64,000 nucleotides of DNA from an uncultured Clostridia bacterium (GCA_934756675.1 CAKVLG010000002.1:1-64000), one strand, 5' to 3'. Positions 28,701 to 36,680 are shown, counted from the first letter of the stretch. The notes: generated by a model not told the origin, from the letters alone. Numbers and translations are program-made.

Positions 28701-31700
28701 CTGGCGAATACTTGTCGCTTGAAAACTTGTTGTCACTCGCTGAAAATGAAATTGAATATATAAAATCAAAAGATTACGCATTTGAAATAAGACTTATTTA
28801 TGGTGACTATGATATATTTGGTCACTTGTACTATGGCGATAGCGGTTGGTCTGCCGAGCTCGAAACTTTTGTTTCTGGTAAATTATTAAAAATCAAAATT
28901 ATTCAAAAGAATATATATATTGATTTCGATGGCTTCAAACTTAAAGCAGACAAAGATAGCTATGTTGAAGTTATGCAAATGGCTGAAAAATATGTCGGCA
29001 TAAAACTTCCAGATTTAAACAATTTGTCAGTAGATAGTGTTTTAGATTTATACAATCAAATCAAAGCTAAGCTCGAAGAGTTTGGTGTGACGATTCCAGC
29101 TTTGAGTAAAGACAATTTAAAGAAAAACGACACAAATATCAATGATGTTTTATCAAAACTCTATATTGATAAAATGTCTGGTGGCTACAAAGTAACTTAT
29201 GACGGGGTAGAAGTTGTTGTTTTGGAAAATGACAACAAGCTTTCTTCGCTTGAAATAATAGCAAATGGCTTGCAATTATATATCCAAAAAACAACAAGCA
29301 AAGATGTTGACATAAACGATAAATATCTCGATGGCACAAAGCTTTTGCAAGTGTTCGATAAAACAATAAAGACAATCGAATCTAAATCGATGTCTGGTAC
29401 AATTTCTGTCGACTTTGTGTTCGAAAATATTGTTCATCAAGCAAACATTTTATATAATATCAACTTTGAAAATCTAGACGATATAAGAGCAAAACTTGAA
29501 GTCGAATTTAAAGGCTTGACGGCAGAAATTGTTTATATTAACAAAATGATTTACTTTGATGTTGTTGGACTTAAGTTCCAAGCGGGGCTAAGCGATTATG
29601 ATAATATTGCCGAGTTCGTGAAGTCTAGGTTTGGCATTGATATTAGCCTAGATGAATTAAAAGGTAAATCTCTTAACGACTTGCATTTTGACTTTGTTGA
29701 AAATGCCGAATTTAATGATGATTATGTAATTTTCAACTTCAAAAATGACCTTAACCTAAGGCTTGATTATAATGGCGACAAGATAAAACAATGCAACTTT
29801 AGCCAGGGTACAACAAATGCTAAAATTTCGCTTGTTCCAATGCAAAAAATAACTATTGACGAAGTTGCATCAAACAAATATTTGTCTTATACAAAATTGT
29901 TTGATTTGGCAGATAGCGTTCGCGACTTTATAAATAGCAGGCAATTTAACGTCAACGCAAAAGCTCTTGTTTATGAAGATGTAAACAAAATCCGTTATAA
30001 TGTTGACATTGGTTTAGCAATTGATGCACTTATCAGCGGCAACATTCAAGCTCTTGGCAACGCTTCTGTTTATGACGGAAATGGTAAGCCACTCTACACA
30101 AATGTTCGCGCAGCTCTCGAAGATCAAAAGATTTATGTAGATTTCGATGGTCTAAGGCTTTCGATCAGTCAAGATAAATTGCGTGAAATTATGGTTATCG
30201 CACTAAGTGCACTTGGCATTGACACAAGTTCAATTCCATGGCTTGGCGCAGTTGATGATGACATGAAATTTGTTCCAGATAACCTTAAGAACTTTATGCC
30301 AGTTATGAACTTTGATACTCTTGGCATGTTGCGTATTATTAAGTCGATGAATATCACTGGCAACCATTTCGAGATTGTTCTCGACGGTGCACTTGTCGTA
30401 AACGGCGCTGAAAAGGACATGAGAGTTGCAATCGACTTTGCTGGCAACAAAATCAACAAACTTAAACTGTACAACATCTATTCTGGCGTTTCACAAACCG
30501 AATATTTTGATTTAACAATCAACTTTAACGAGTTTGAAGGCGTTGAACAAATCGAAAAAGTTAACGATAAAGGTCGCGGATTTATCGACATTTCAGACTC
30601 TAGCGAACTTATCAGAGCGTTTATCAATACTTCAGAACTTGATAATTATACATTGAATGGTAAAATTAAATTCAACATTTCAAACTTCAGCATGAACGCA
30701 CCAATCTCAATCACTGTTAAAAACTTGCCAAACGGCAAAACAGTTGCTCAAATTTCTGTTAAAGAAATTCCTATGATTGCGGGCGTCAATGGTTCGTTTG
30801 CGGGCGACCGTGAATTCAATGTCTATATGTATGACGACATTGTTTATCTATATAGAGTTGATGACGAAAACCACTTGTTCTTCCGTGAAAAGGTAGAAAA
30901 GAAACTTGCGCTCACAATAGATCAATTCATGGGCGATATACTCAAATATATTTGTGAATTTGGTCTTGGTTTTAAAGAAGGCGGCTTGATAATGAATGCT
31001 ATTAACAAAGCACTCAATAACAAACGTCCAGATAATGAGCCAATTGATATGAGTAATGTATTGCTTGGCTATAACAAAGAAGGTAGCAATGCACACAAAC
31101 TTATCTTGAACATGAAGGAAATTGCCTATAACGATGACCTAGACACCATGATTGTTACACTCTACACAATCAACAATGCAATAACTGGCAACAAGGATTA
31201 CTTGTATAAACTTGCATTTGCATTAAACATTGATGTTGGCATAAACATGTCCCTCACAACAGACGATTTGACTCTTGATTATGCAAACAAAAATGCCAAT
31301 GTAAACGCAGCCCTTGATTATATCAACGGTTATGGATACAAGATTGGCGAATGCTATAAGATTAGTGATGGCAAAGCAAACCTTGAATCTAACATTCAAT
31401 ACACAGCTAACTTCTATGATGGTTCAAACATGGTAAGGTCGGGCAAATATAACGCTAAGCAAACACTTGACCTTTCAGCTATAACAAGACCAGACGGTGT
31501 TGTTAATGGAATAAAATATTCATATACATTTAGTGGTTGGTATCTTGATGCTAATTTCGAAACATTGGCACCTAGCACAATGCCAACGCATGACATCAAT
31601 TTGTACGCTAAGTTCGAAAGAACGGCGTGGAGATATGTATCGTTCGACACGCAAGACGAGTCGCAAACGCTTGACGATATATATGCTCCAGTTGGCACAA

Positions 31701-32560
31701 CATTTGTTTTACCAACACTTAAAAACAAGTTTGTTAACCAAGCAAGAAAGACTTATGAATACGCCTTTGATTATTGGACTCTTAATGGCGAAAGGGTAGC
31801 AAGTGGTGTTGTTTATAACCAAAGCGAAACACTTGTTGCGATATATAAACTTATTGCTGTCACAGACCAAAAGTTTGTGTTAACAATTGTTTCTGGCGGC
31901 AAGGTGGCTATTAAAACAAGAATAATAATGAACTCAGCCTTTGATCCATATACTCATGACGGAGTATTAAGCACAACATTGTTCTATAGCGATGATAGCT
32001 TCAAAAACCAAGTTTTGGAATTTATTATGCCAGAAAGCGACTTAACAATTTATGCTAGAAATAAGTATACAATTTCGTTTACAGATGCATACGGCTTAAC
32101 AATTGCTAGCGTAACAGAATACGAAGGCAACACTGTAAGCCTTGAAACATTGAGCAAATCATATACAGATAATGGCAAACAAGAAAAACGCGTGTTCTAT
32201 AAGTTCAATGGATACATATATAATAACACGCTATACACAGATTCAATAACCATGATGCATGGTGGCGGAACGCTTGCTACATCGTGGTCAGAGAGCTACA
32301 AATATTACTACACTGTTTCGTTTAATATAAAAACAGCAACAGGACGACATGTGTATTACTATGGTGGTGCTCCAAACTCATATAGGGTGCTTGAAGGCGA
32401 AAAAATTAACGCGCCTACAAGTGGACCAACATGTTACTATATCTTGTTCAAAAAGAGATATTTGACCTTCAAAGGTTGGACACTTAATGGCAATACTGTT
32501 ACACAATCTACAACAATGCCTAGTGGTGGGGATATTGTGTTGAAGGCAGTATGGAACTAG
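25709..32560 (+). CDS. Giant surface protein: eight ~190-residue repeats plus InlB/Flg_new-type repeats
   Basis: The 2283-residue protein starts at the ATG at 25709 (GGGGG 10 bases upstream, inside the previous gene). A basic N-terminus and one hydrophobic segment (about 11-32) give a signal or anchor. Eight tandem modules follow, each with a strand like YIDFDGLKL and then an amphipathic helix ending in LG-I-[DN]. The strands start near bases 26098, 26668, 27217, 27742, 28350, 28911, 29550 and 30127, a spacing of 175-213 codons. The last roughly 370 residues hold InlB/Listeria-Bacteroides (Flg_new) type repeats with FSGWY, FKGWT and similar motifs. There is no LPxTG motif. An adhesin or surface scaffold is likely; no enzyme motif was found. 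Confidence 0.75.
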   Translation: MKRKHKKLKKTFLVYVLTFLVVTFCSAFLTVTVNYDSYFLNNSSLFLSNTQETGDSSALSSTVASLMSMRGGVVNVVMAAGNEAGDTLDVDASIKLRMQGGIENIEVGADVILYFNNEPFSISATYIGGWLYLSVNDSNFKMQVNSLAQSVQSILGLIGMNMGDAGSLGSMFDMNALMGLASDMKEVATDFGTKMEISSDNVNVSMNVDNDFMLKSIDIANVSVGDYFAHGEIVMSDINSSNISIEPASNENEYNDVTPAIRLINGIMSIPTGDFSASVVSNLGFESKFDVLYDMSAQGGKISTRAGQIDFDTYIIRNNVYFNSGNARIKVEDLKTYDFTKILFEILEKVGVNSSSDIKSQLDLSKISDINFSEIDLGKFFDLISVDDDKLTISAYGKNFNFEFDGDRIKKFYIDNLVSINFDYSATELVFENYGYVAISDMEWVIKPITEFLTTKKMSFDIYANIDGEDYELNVRLDFIEKNAIEIIGELFGKSFDIIVDEQYILLNIGGERTKIDKSRLTETILELADKYAFSKEINFSFDLNTVINSLLQLTYADQNSLTFENNDFEISYSAAGTISLIGNLLGKNVNILLIKEDSARDVRYYNHNQFADFMFTSDLAKNTKKYIESREYNIDLSARIDGKDVTADVYANLNDNYYAARVTYSGETISVISDNDTYYIAYRQFKFFGSMENAMNMLAGFLAEQNGNDKFASFVSDLMLSIKDKYAGTDILKLLTETRIGKIKITDNVFELNMIKFAGLEDLFDLEKLTIGLEIENKNIHKIYASYGDMNASILIKNEQVQRLTDSEKQSYTVDLDKLVRVGKNVYDYAKNGEYILQVDITYDNYSISGKVAVIDNEIKTDLLVVAGEYEIGLKLIDKMLYVNFENLAISAKLGDADKIIALLEKLGIDTNKIKETLNGIKPELPEINDKTLVDMLAKVDLDKFIFSCSDQTYILGYGDYKLIVSSENDMITGVSTNMRGVNANIQLIDDFAIDLTGEYLSLENLLSLAENEIEYIKSKDYAFEIRLIYGDYDIFGHLYYGDSGWSAELETFVSGKLLKIKIIQKNIYIDFDGFKLKADKDSYVEVMQMAEKYVGIKLPDLNNLSVDSVLDLYNQIKAKLEEFGVTIPALSKDNLKKNDTNINDVLSKLYIDKMSGGYKVTYDGVEVVVLENDNKLSSLEIIANGLQLYIQKTTSKDVDINDKYLDGTKLLQVFDKTIKTIESKSMSGTISVDFVFENIVHQANILYNINFENLDDIRAKLEVEFKGLTAEIVYINKMIYFDVVGLKFQAGLSDYDNIAEFVKSRFGIDISLDELKGKSLNDLHFDFVENAEFNDDYVIFNFKNDLNLRLDYNGDKIKQCNFSQGTTNAKISLVPMQKITIDEVASNKYLSYTKLFDLADSVRDFINSRQFNVNAKALVYEDVNKIRYNVDIGLAIDALISGNIQALGNASVYDGNGKPLYTNVRAALEDQKIYVDFDGLRLSISQDKLREIMVIALSALGIDTSSIPWLGAVDDDMKFVPDNLKNFMPVMNFDTLGMLRIIKSMNITGNHFEIVLDGALVVNGAEKDMRVAIDFAGNKINKLKLYNIYSGVSQTEYFDLTINFNEFEGVEQIEKVNDKGRGFIDISDSSELIRAFINTSELDNYTLNGKIKFNISNFSMNAPISITVKNLPNGKTVAQISVKEIPMIAGVNGSFAGDREFNVYMYDDIVYLYRVDDENHLFFREKVEKKLALTIDQFMGDILKYICEFGLGFKEGGLIMNAINKALNNKRPDNEPIDMSNVLLGYNKEGSNAHKLILNMKEIAYNDDLDTMIVTLYTINNAITGNKDYLYKLAFALNIDVGINMSLTTDDLTLDYANKNANVNAALDYINGYGYKIGECYKISDGKANLESNIQYTANFYDGSNMVRSGKYNAKQTLDLSAITRPDGVVNGIKYSYTFSGWYLDANFETLAPSTMPTHDINLYAKFERTAWRYVSFDTQDESQTLDDIYAPVGTTFVLPTLKNKFVNQARKTYEYAFDYWTLNGERVASGVVYNQSETLVAIYKLIAVTDQKFVLTIVSGGKVAIKTRIIMNSAFDPYTHDGVLSTTLFYSDDSFKNQVLEFIMPESDLTIYARNKYTISFTDAYGLTIASVTEYEGNTVSLETLSKSYTDNGKQEKRVFYKFNGYIYNNTLYTDSITMMHGGGTLATSWSESYKYYYTVSFNIKTATGRHVYYYGGAPNSYRVLEGEKINAPTSGPTCYYILFKKRYLTFKGWTLNGNTVTQSTTMPSGGDIVLKAVWN

Positions 32561-32598
32561 TTTTCGCGGCAAAATTTTGCATTCTAGTTCAGAAATTA

Positions 32599-32655
32599 AA
32601 AAAAGCTCAGACAGTTATGTACGTTTAAGTACACGTCTGCCTGAGATTTTTTTAT
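32599..32655 (+). terminator. Terminator after the 2283-residue protein gene
   Basis: A long hairpin (CTCAGACAG outer arm with CTGCCTGAG, inner TGTAC/GTACA) is flanked by an A run and TTTTTTT. Confidence 0.75.
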
Positions 32656-32661
32656 TTCTTT

Positions 32662-32743
32662 CTATAAAACTTCTTCGCTTTCTGCACCTGTGCCTTGCTT
32701 CAGAATACGCCGCACCTTGACTTTCTTTACTCGTCTTTCACTT
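32662..32743 (-). pseudogene. Possible coding remnant (about 26 codons, no start)
   Basis: On the minus strand a frame ends at TAG (32664-32662) and reads RRVKKVKVRRILKQ, then GTGAESEEVL. It has no start codon or ribosome site, and its GC content is higher than the neighbouring genes. It could be the tail of a decayed gene or part of a dispersed repeat; the call is weak. Confidence 0.25.
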
Positions 32744-32789
32744 AAACAAGAACGCGGATAGGAAACCCTTATCCGCAACCTTGTTTAAG
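32741..32789. repeat. Strong two-part hairpin
   Basis: The outer arms CTTAAACAAG/CTTGTTTAAG (32741-32750, 32780-32789) and inner arms GCGGATA/TATCCGC (32754-32760, 32770-32776) are perfect, and each pair of arms is separated by AAC on one side and AAC on the other. There is no T run, so it is not a normal terminator. It may be a repeat element or a structured RNA. Confidence 0.6.
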
Positions 32790-32883
32790 CAAAATCCATC
32801 GTAAATCTAAGTCAATCTGCTGCTTTATACTACACAATGTATTTTTTGTTAACATTGTATTAAGTTGCCACTCATCTATAGTC

Positions 32884-33031
32884 CCTGTCATCTTGAGCAA
32901 GGCGGTAGCCGCGTCGAAAAATCTCCTTTGTACATTTAATTCTGTAAATTTATTAATCAGTTTTTTATTTACATTGTGCGTAGCATGAAGTAGATCTTTC
33001 GATTCCGCGTTGCTCCGCTCAAGATGACAGG
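32884..33031. repeat. Inverted-repeat element (MITE-like), with extra arm copies to 33148
   Basis: Imperfect inverted arms of about 40 bases face each other. The left arm begins CCTGTCATCTTGAGC (32884-32898), and the right arm ends with its exact complement GCTCAAGATGACAGG (33017-33031). The arms also share a CG-rich middle and TCGAAARATCT. Further degenerate arms occur at about 33087-33107 (AAAATGACAGG) and 33120-33148 (GTTGCTCCGTTTAAGATGACGAGCG). No transposase is present. Confidence 0.6.
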
Positions 33032-33194
33032 AACTGTGAGCTGAAAACTACTACAGTGCAAGCTTAAAAGTTGTCTCGCATTCATTATGATCAAAATGAC
33101 AGGGTGGGGTAATCGAAGGTTTGTGTTGCTCCGTTTAAGATGACGAGCGTTGGTGGTCTGGTGCTATAAAAAATATTTATATTGTGTTTTATTG

Positions 33195-33223
33195 TTTGAT
33201 TTTTTTGATTTGTTTGCTATAAT
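33195..33223 (+). promoter_or_regulatory. Promoter of the YgjV-like gene (candidate leaderless)
   Basis: A weak TTTGAT (33195-33200), a 17-base spacer and TATAAT (33218-33223). The ATG is at 33231, 7 bases after the -10 box. Confidence 0.5.
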
Positions 33224-33230
33224 ACAAATT

Positions 33231-33788
33231 ATGACTTTAACTTATATTTTATCGCAAGTGTTTGTTTTAATCGCTGTTTTATTCTTTTGTTCAACGTATT
33301 TTACAAAGAATCGTACGGTTATTTTGATTTGCAGAATTTTTTGTGCGATGTCGTATGTGGTTGTATATATTTTGCTTGGCGCATACACTGGTGTGGCTAT
33401 TAATGTTATTTCTGTTATGCAAATTATTGTTTTTTATTTTTTCAATAAAAAAGACAAGCATGTGCCACTATATTTATTTATAATTTTTGAGGCTATGTAT
33501 TTTGCTGCAAGTGTTATAACTTGGAGCGGATGGGTGTCTGTTTTAATGATGGTTGGTAGCATGGTAGATTTTTACACCATTTGGCAAACGGACATAAAGG
33601 TCTATCGTTTGGTTGGTGTTTTGCCTAGCGTTTTGTTCATTGGTTATGACATTGCGTATCGTTCGTATGTGTCTGTTGGGTTCGATGCGGTTGTTCTAAT
33701 TATAAAAATCATTAGCGTAATTAACATTTTTAAGCGACCAAAACCACAAGCCAATCAAGACGAAATTAAACAAACCCCCTTGCAATAA
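33231..33788 (+). CDS. YgjV-family inner membrane protein
   Basis: I chose the ATG at 33231; the frame extends to 33150 but that part contains the promoter. The 185-residue protein is highly hydrophobic, with about six transmembrane segments. It shows the layout of the YgjV family: an N-terminal LSQVFVLIAVLFFCSTYFTKNR, a central ISVMQIIVFYFFNKK, then a short Lys-rich tail. The function of the family is not established. There is no Shine-Dalgarno sequence; the -10 box lies 7 bases upstream of the ATG, suggesting a leaderless mRNA. The next promoter overlaps its stop codon. Confidence 0.65.
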   Translation: MTLTYILSQVFVLIAVLFFCSTYFTKNRTVILICRIFCAMSYVVVYILLGAYTGVAINVISVMQIIVFYFFNKKDKHVPLYLFIIFEAMYFAASVITWSGWVSVLMMVGSMVDFYTIWQTDIKVYRLVGVLPSVLFIGYDIAYRSYVSVGFDAVVLIIKIISVINIFKRPKPQANQDEIKQTPLQ

Positions 33789-33807
33789 ATGCGTTTTGTG
33801 ATATAAT
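33780..33807 (+). promoter_or_regulatory. Promoter of the mTERF-like gene pair
   Basis: TTGCAA (33780-33785), a 16-base spacer and TATAAT (33802-33807). Confidence 0.62.
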
Positions 33808-33825
33808 AAACATAGGAAATATTTT

Positions 33826-34980
33826 ATGGAACAAACAATAAAAAGTCTTTTGATAGAAAAATATGGTTTTTCGGAAGCTGAGGCAGACAAGGTTATTCGC
33901 ATTTCGCGTATGCGTGATGCCGAACTTGTTGGTGACAAACTTGACAAAATTTTTAAATTTCTTGACATAGGGTCAGACAAAAATACTCAAAAATCTATTA
34001 TTACCAGGTGGCCACAAGTGTTAAACACAAGTGTGGAAGCTTTTGCAAGCAAGGCAGAGTTTTATAGCAATGAATATGGCATCAACAAAACAAAGTTTGC
34101 TAAAATGGCTTGCAGAAATTTCTCTGTTATCAACTCTAGCGAAAAGAAAGTAAAAGAGATAGAAAAATACTATACCGAAAAGTGGCACATGACAAAGGAA
34201 GAGTTTGTTAAAAAAATGTTGCGTGTGCCAGCGCTTGTTGGGTTTCCGCCAAGCACAATAGATAGCAGATTTAACACTTTGAAAGAAGAATATGACATGC
34301 AAGAATACGAGTTCGAAAAAATGGTTAAAAGTGCTTCGAACTTTCCAGTTATGAGTGTGGAAGATATCCATGACTTGCAAGAATTTTACGCACGCGAATT
34401 TGGAATAACAAAAGGCGATTTCCGCAGAATGCTTATGTCAATTAAGCCACTTACTTATGGAACTAATAAAGTGTTAAACGGATATAAAAAAATCGCTGAA
34501 AAACACGATATTTCGGCTGAAGAGTATGGCAGCATGCTTGTTAAATGTCCAACACTTTTGGGGTTTAGCCCTGCAATGATAGATGCTAAATTCAAAAAGT
34601 ATGCAGAGCTTGGCATTGACGATGAGAGCCTTGTGCACTATCCAAGGGCACTTGTTCCAAACCCAGACTGTTTGAAAATGCGATATATGTTCGGCAAAAT
34701 TCATGGTTTGTCTGATACCGACTTTTTGAATCGCGGTTTTATGTGTAGCGAGAAACGACTTTTTGCAAGGTCGATGTACATGCGAGAAGTTGGTTTGTCT
34801 AAGAGTTATTTGTATTACAGCGAAGGTAAGTTCTTAAAGCGCACTGGTGTTAGCAGCAAAACGCTTGAAAAAGAAAATCAATATACAAGTGCCGTGAAAA
34901 AAGCTATTTGCGAAAGATATAACAATATATTTGGCACCAATGTTGAATTAACAGAAGGGGAACTAAATTATGAAAGTTAG
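33826..34980 (+). CDS. Helical-repeat protein resembling mTERF
   Basis: The 384-residue protein consists mainly of about seven tandem helical repeats of 32-38 residues (residues about 57-305). Each has a proline-containing turn (WPQVL, VPALVGF, FPVMS, KPLTYG, CPTLLGF, YPRALVP), then a helix with K/R-F..Y, and a second turn of the form [YFH]-G-I/M-[TNSD]-x-x-[EKD]-F. This period and the P-x-L turns match mTERF repeats, known from nucleic-acid-binding proteins of mitochondria and chloroplasts. Nucleic-acid binding here is an inference. There is no signal or membrane segment. AGGAAA precedes the ATG. The stop overlaps the next gene by 11 bases. Confidence 0.6.
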   Translation: MEQTIKSLLIEKYGFSEAEADKVIRISRMRDAELVGDKLDKIFKFLDIGSDKNTQKSIITRWPQVLNTSVEAFASKAEFYSNEYGINKTKFAKMACRNFSVINSSEKKVKEIEKYYTEKWHMTKEEFVKKMLRVPALVGFPPSTIDSRFNTLKEEYDMQEYEFEKMVKSASNFPVMSVEDIHDLQEFYAREFGITKGDFRRMLMSIKPLTYGTNKVLNGYKKIAEKHDISAEEYGSMLVKCPTLLGFSPAMIDAKFKKYAELGIDDESLVHYPRALVPNPDCLKMRYMFGKIHGLSDTDFLNRGFMCSEKRLFARSMYMREVGLSKSYLYYSEGKFLKRTGVSSKTLEKENQYTSAVKKAICERYNNIFGTNVELTEGELNYES

Positions 34981-35251
34981 TTTAATTGATTATTTGGAAT
35001 CGCTTGGGCTTACGCGACTAGATATTAATCAACTTGCATTTTCGTCTGGCGAACTTGCAGACATTGACGAAGCGAATGCAATTTTAAACATAAAAACGCT
35101 TGTTGAGTTTGGTTATCCACAAGATGATGTGGGCGATTTTGTACTTATTAACCCTGGATTTATGCTTTATTCTAACGATACGCTAAAAAAGATTCTTTCC
35201 AGTCTTGACGATGTAGAAGAAACGTTAAAAAATGATCCTTTTGCAATATAA
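34970..35251 (+). CDS. Small partner of the helical-repeat protein
   Basis: The 93-residue protein starts at 34970 with AAGGGGAAC 6-10 bases upstream and overlaps the preceding stop by 11 bases. The segment LVEFGYPQDDVGDFVLINPGFMLYS has the form of one mTERF-like repeat, including the N-P-x-x-L turn. It is acidic and has no membrane segment. It is either a detached C-terminal repeat of the neighbour or a separate subunit working with it. I recognise no family beyond this. Confidence 0.6.
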   Translation: MKVSLIDYLESLGLTRLDINQLAFSSGELADIDEANAILNIKTLVEFGYPQDDVGDFVLINPGFMLYSNDTLKKILSSLDDVEETLKNDPFAI

Positions 35252-35284
35252 AAAGATGCTAGTTACTTGCTAGCATCTTTTTTT
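35250..35284. terminator. Bidirectional terminator
   Basis: AAAAAGATGCTAG-TTACTTG-CTAGCATCTTTTT. It serves the mTERF-like operon and the converging SDR gene. Confidence 0.88.
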
Positions 35285-35287
35285 ATT

Positions 35288-36121
35288 TTAATTGTTCCAA
35301 ATATCGTCAAAGGTTTTAAGCTTAGACTTTTTCATAATTCCACCAACAATATTGCCACTTGTTTGTGGTGCAAGTTTATAAAATATGTTTAAAAATTTTG
35401 CATCAATACCAATTATTGCTCTTTTGCGTTTTTTTGCAATGACTTTTACTATCTTTTTTGCCATTTTATTGAGTTTCATACAAAAATGGTCGATGAATTT
35501 TTGGTCGCAAGCTTCAATAATGTCTTTTTGATTGTCTTTGTTAACAAATAGATTTGTTTTTACAAAGCCTGGCATAATGGTGGAAACAAAAACTTTGTGA
35601 TTGAGTTCCACGCTTAGTGTTTCGCTAAAAGTTTTTAGTGCAGATTTACTTGCGGCATATATCGAAACACCTGGCATGCACGACAGAGCACCAGCACTGC
35701 TAATATTGATGATTGCGGGCGAATTTGATTGTTTTAAAAGAGGTAAAAGTTCACGCATGCCATATGTTGCTGAGAAAAAGTTGGTAGCAAAAACCTGGGC
35801 GGTTTTTTCTTCGGTTGTGTGATAAAAATTATCGAATGGGGGCATTGTGCCGGCGTTGTTAATTAAAATATCAATTTTAAAGTCGCTTGAAATTAGGTAA
35901 GCATGTAAGTTTTTCCAGTTTTCGCTTTTGCTGACGTCCATTACATAATAACTGAAAAGTGGGGAATTAAGTTCGCTTGCAAAAGATTCTAGGTTTGCTT
36001 TTGTACGTGCAAGCCCTAAAACTTTGCAGTTGTATTTTTGTATAAGAATTTTTGTTATCTCTTTGCCAATTCCGCTAGAAGCGCCAGAAATGACAACATT
36101 TTTATTAAAAAGCCAGTTCAT
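35288..36121 (-). CDS. Short-chain dehydrogenase/reductase
   Basis: The 277-residue classical SDR starts at the ATG at 36121, with AGGAG 8 bases upstream. The longer open frame to 36199 is only antisense read-through of the tRNA gene. It shows the cofactor loop SGASSGIG (about residues 12-19), the NNAG motif, the catalytic Ser region INISSAG and the active-site YAASK. The tail (KKRKRAIIGIDAKF, then YKLAPQ) resembles the membrane-proximal DltE/SadH-like or sterol/acyl-type SDR branch. The substrate is unknown. It is probably monocistronic. Confidence 0.85.
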   Translation of the reverse strand: MNWLFNKNVVISGASSGIGKEITKILIQKYNCKVLGLARTKANLESFASELNSPLFSYYVMDVSKSENWKNLHAYLISSDFKIDILINNAGTMPPFDNFYHTTEEKTAQVFATNFFSATYGMRELLPLLKQSNSPAIINISSAGALSCMPGVSIYAASKSALKTFSETLSVELNHKVFVSTIMPGFVKTNLFVNKDNQKDIIEACDQKFIDHFCMKLNKMAKKIVKVIAKKRKRAIIGIDAKFLNIFYKLAPQTSGNIVGGIMKKSKLKTFDDIWNN

Positions 36122-36169
36122 TTGCTTTTCTCCTAATAAAAAAACCACACCAGTTTTGGTGCGGCAATT

Positions 36170-36255
36170 TGGTGCGAGGGAAGAGACTCGAACTCTCACG
36201 ACTGTTCATCACTCGCCCCTTAAACGAGCGCGTCTACCGGTTCCGCCACCCTCGC
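36170..36255 (-). tRNA. tRNA-Leu (anticodon AAG)
   Basis: The acceptor arms are GCGAGGG/CCCTCGC, the anticodon stem is CTCGT/GCGAG around loop TTAAGGG, and the T arm is GAGAG-TTCGAGT-CTCTT. The long class II variable arm is typical of Leu, and CCA is encoded. The loop gives T33, A34 A35 G36, so the anticodon is AAG, not the usual bacterial GAG. Confidence 0.92.
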
Positions 36256-36276
36256 ATATTTCGGTGGAACTTAATT

Positions 36277-36305
36277 ATTATAGCTTAAAAAAGAATATTT
36301 GTAAA
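36277..36305 (-). promoter_or_regulatory. Promoter of tRNA-Leu(AAG)
   Basis: On the minus strand, TTTACA (36305-36300), a 17-base spacer and TATAAT (36282-36277). Confidence 0.7.
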
Positions 36306-36323
36306 GAGTTTTTTATCAAGTTT

Positions 36324-36680
36324 CTAAATTTTTACTTTTTTAATCTGCAAGACAACAAGGCCATATTTGTGAATTTCTTCCGCACTAAAAAATTGAAGAC
36401 AAAAATCTTCTATTTGGTCAGCTGTGAGTTTTGGACTAAAACCACAATCTTCTTTCTTTATGTTATGAAACAACTCTACAAAAGTTTTGAAGTAGAATAG
36501 GTTTTCAACTTTGCATGAAACTTTTTTGGTTTGGTCTTCGCGGTCAATAAAGGTAACAATATTACCAACTTTAATTTTTTGGCGTTTTAAGTCATTAACT
36601 CGAATTTCAAAGGTCTTTTCGCCAGTTGCAACAAGTTTAAAAATATCGCTTTGCAAATGCATTTCAAAAATATCGTCCAT
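36324..36680 (-). CDS. ASCH-domain protein
   Basis: The 118-residue protein starts at the ATG at 36680 with GAGGTG upstream; the longer frame to 36761 covers the promoter. It carries the ASCH/PUA-like signature ATGEKTFEIRVND, in which K-T-x-E-x-R is the conserved core, followed by KVGNIVTF. ASCH domains are thought to bind RNA or modified nucleosides; no specific role is known here. On the minus strand a TATAAT preceded by TTGCAA (spacer 16) lies upstream. It sits between two tRNA-Leu genes, which may or may not be meaningful. Confidence 0.75.
   Translation of the reverse strand: MDDIFEMHLQSDIFKLVATGEKTFEIRVNDLKRQKIKVGNIVTFIDREDQTKKVSCKVENLFYFKTFVELFHNIKKEDCGFSPKLTADQIEDFCLQFFSAEEIHKYGLVVLQIKKVKI

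Noticed and set aside
32561..33230. CRISPR array in the repeat-rich gap
   Set aside because: The repeats are inverted, imperfect and irregularly spaced, with no direct repeats separated by uniform spacers and no cas genes.
36122..36199. N-terminal extension of the SDR frame to 36199
   Set aside because: Its codons are antisense to the 3' part of tRNA-Leu(AAG), and the ATG at 36121 has a proper AGGAG site.
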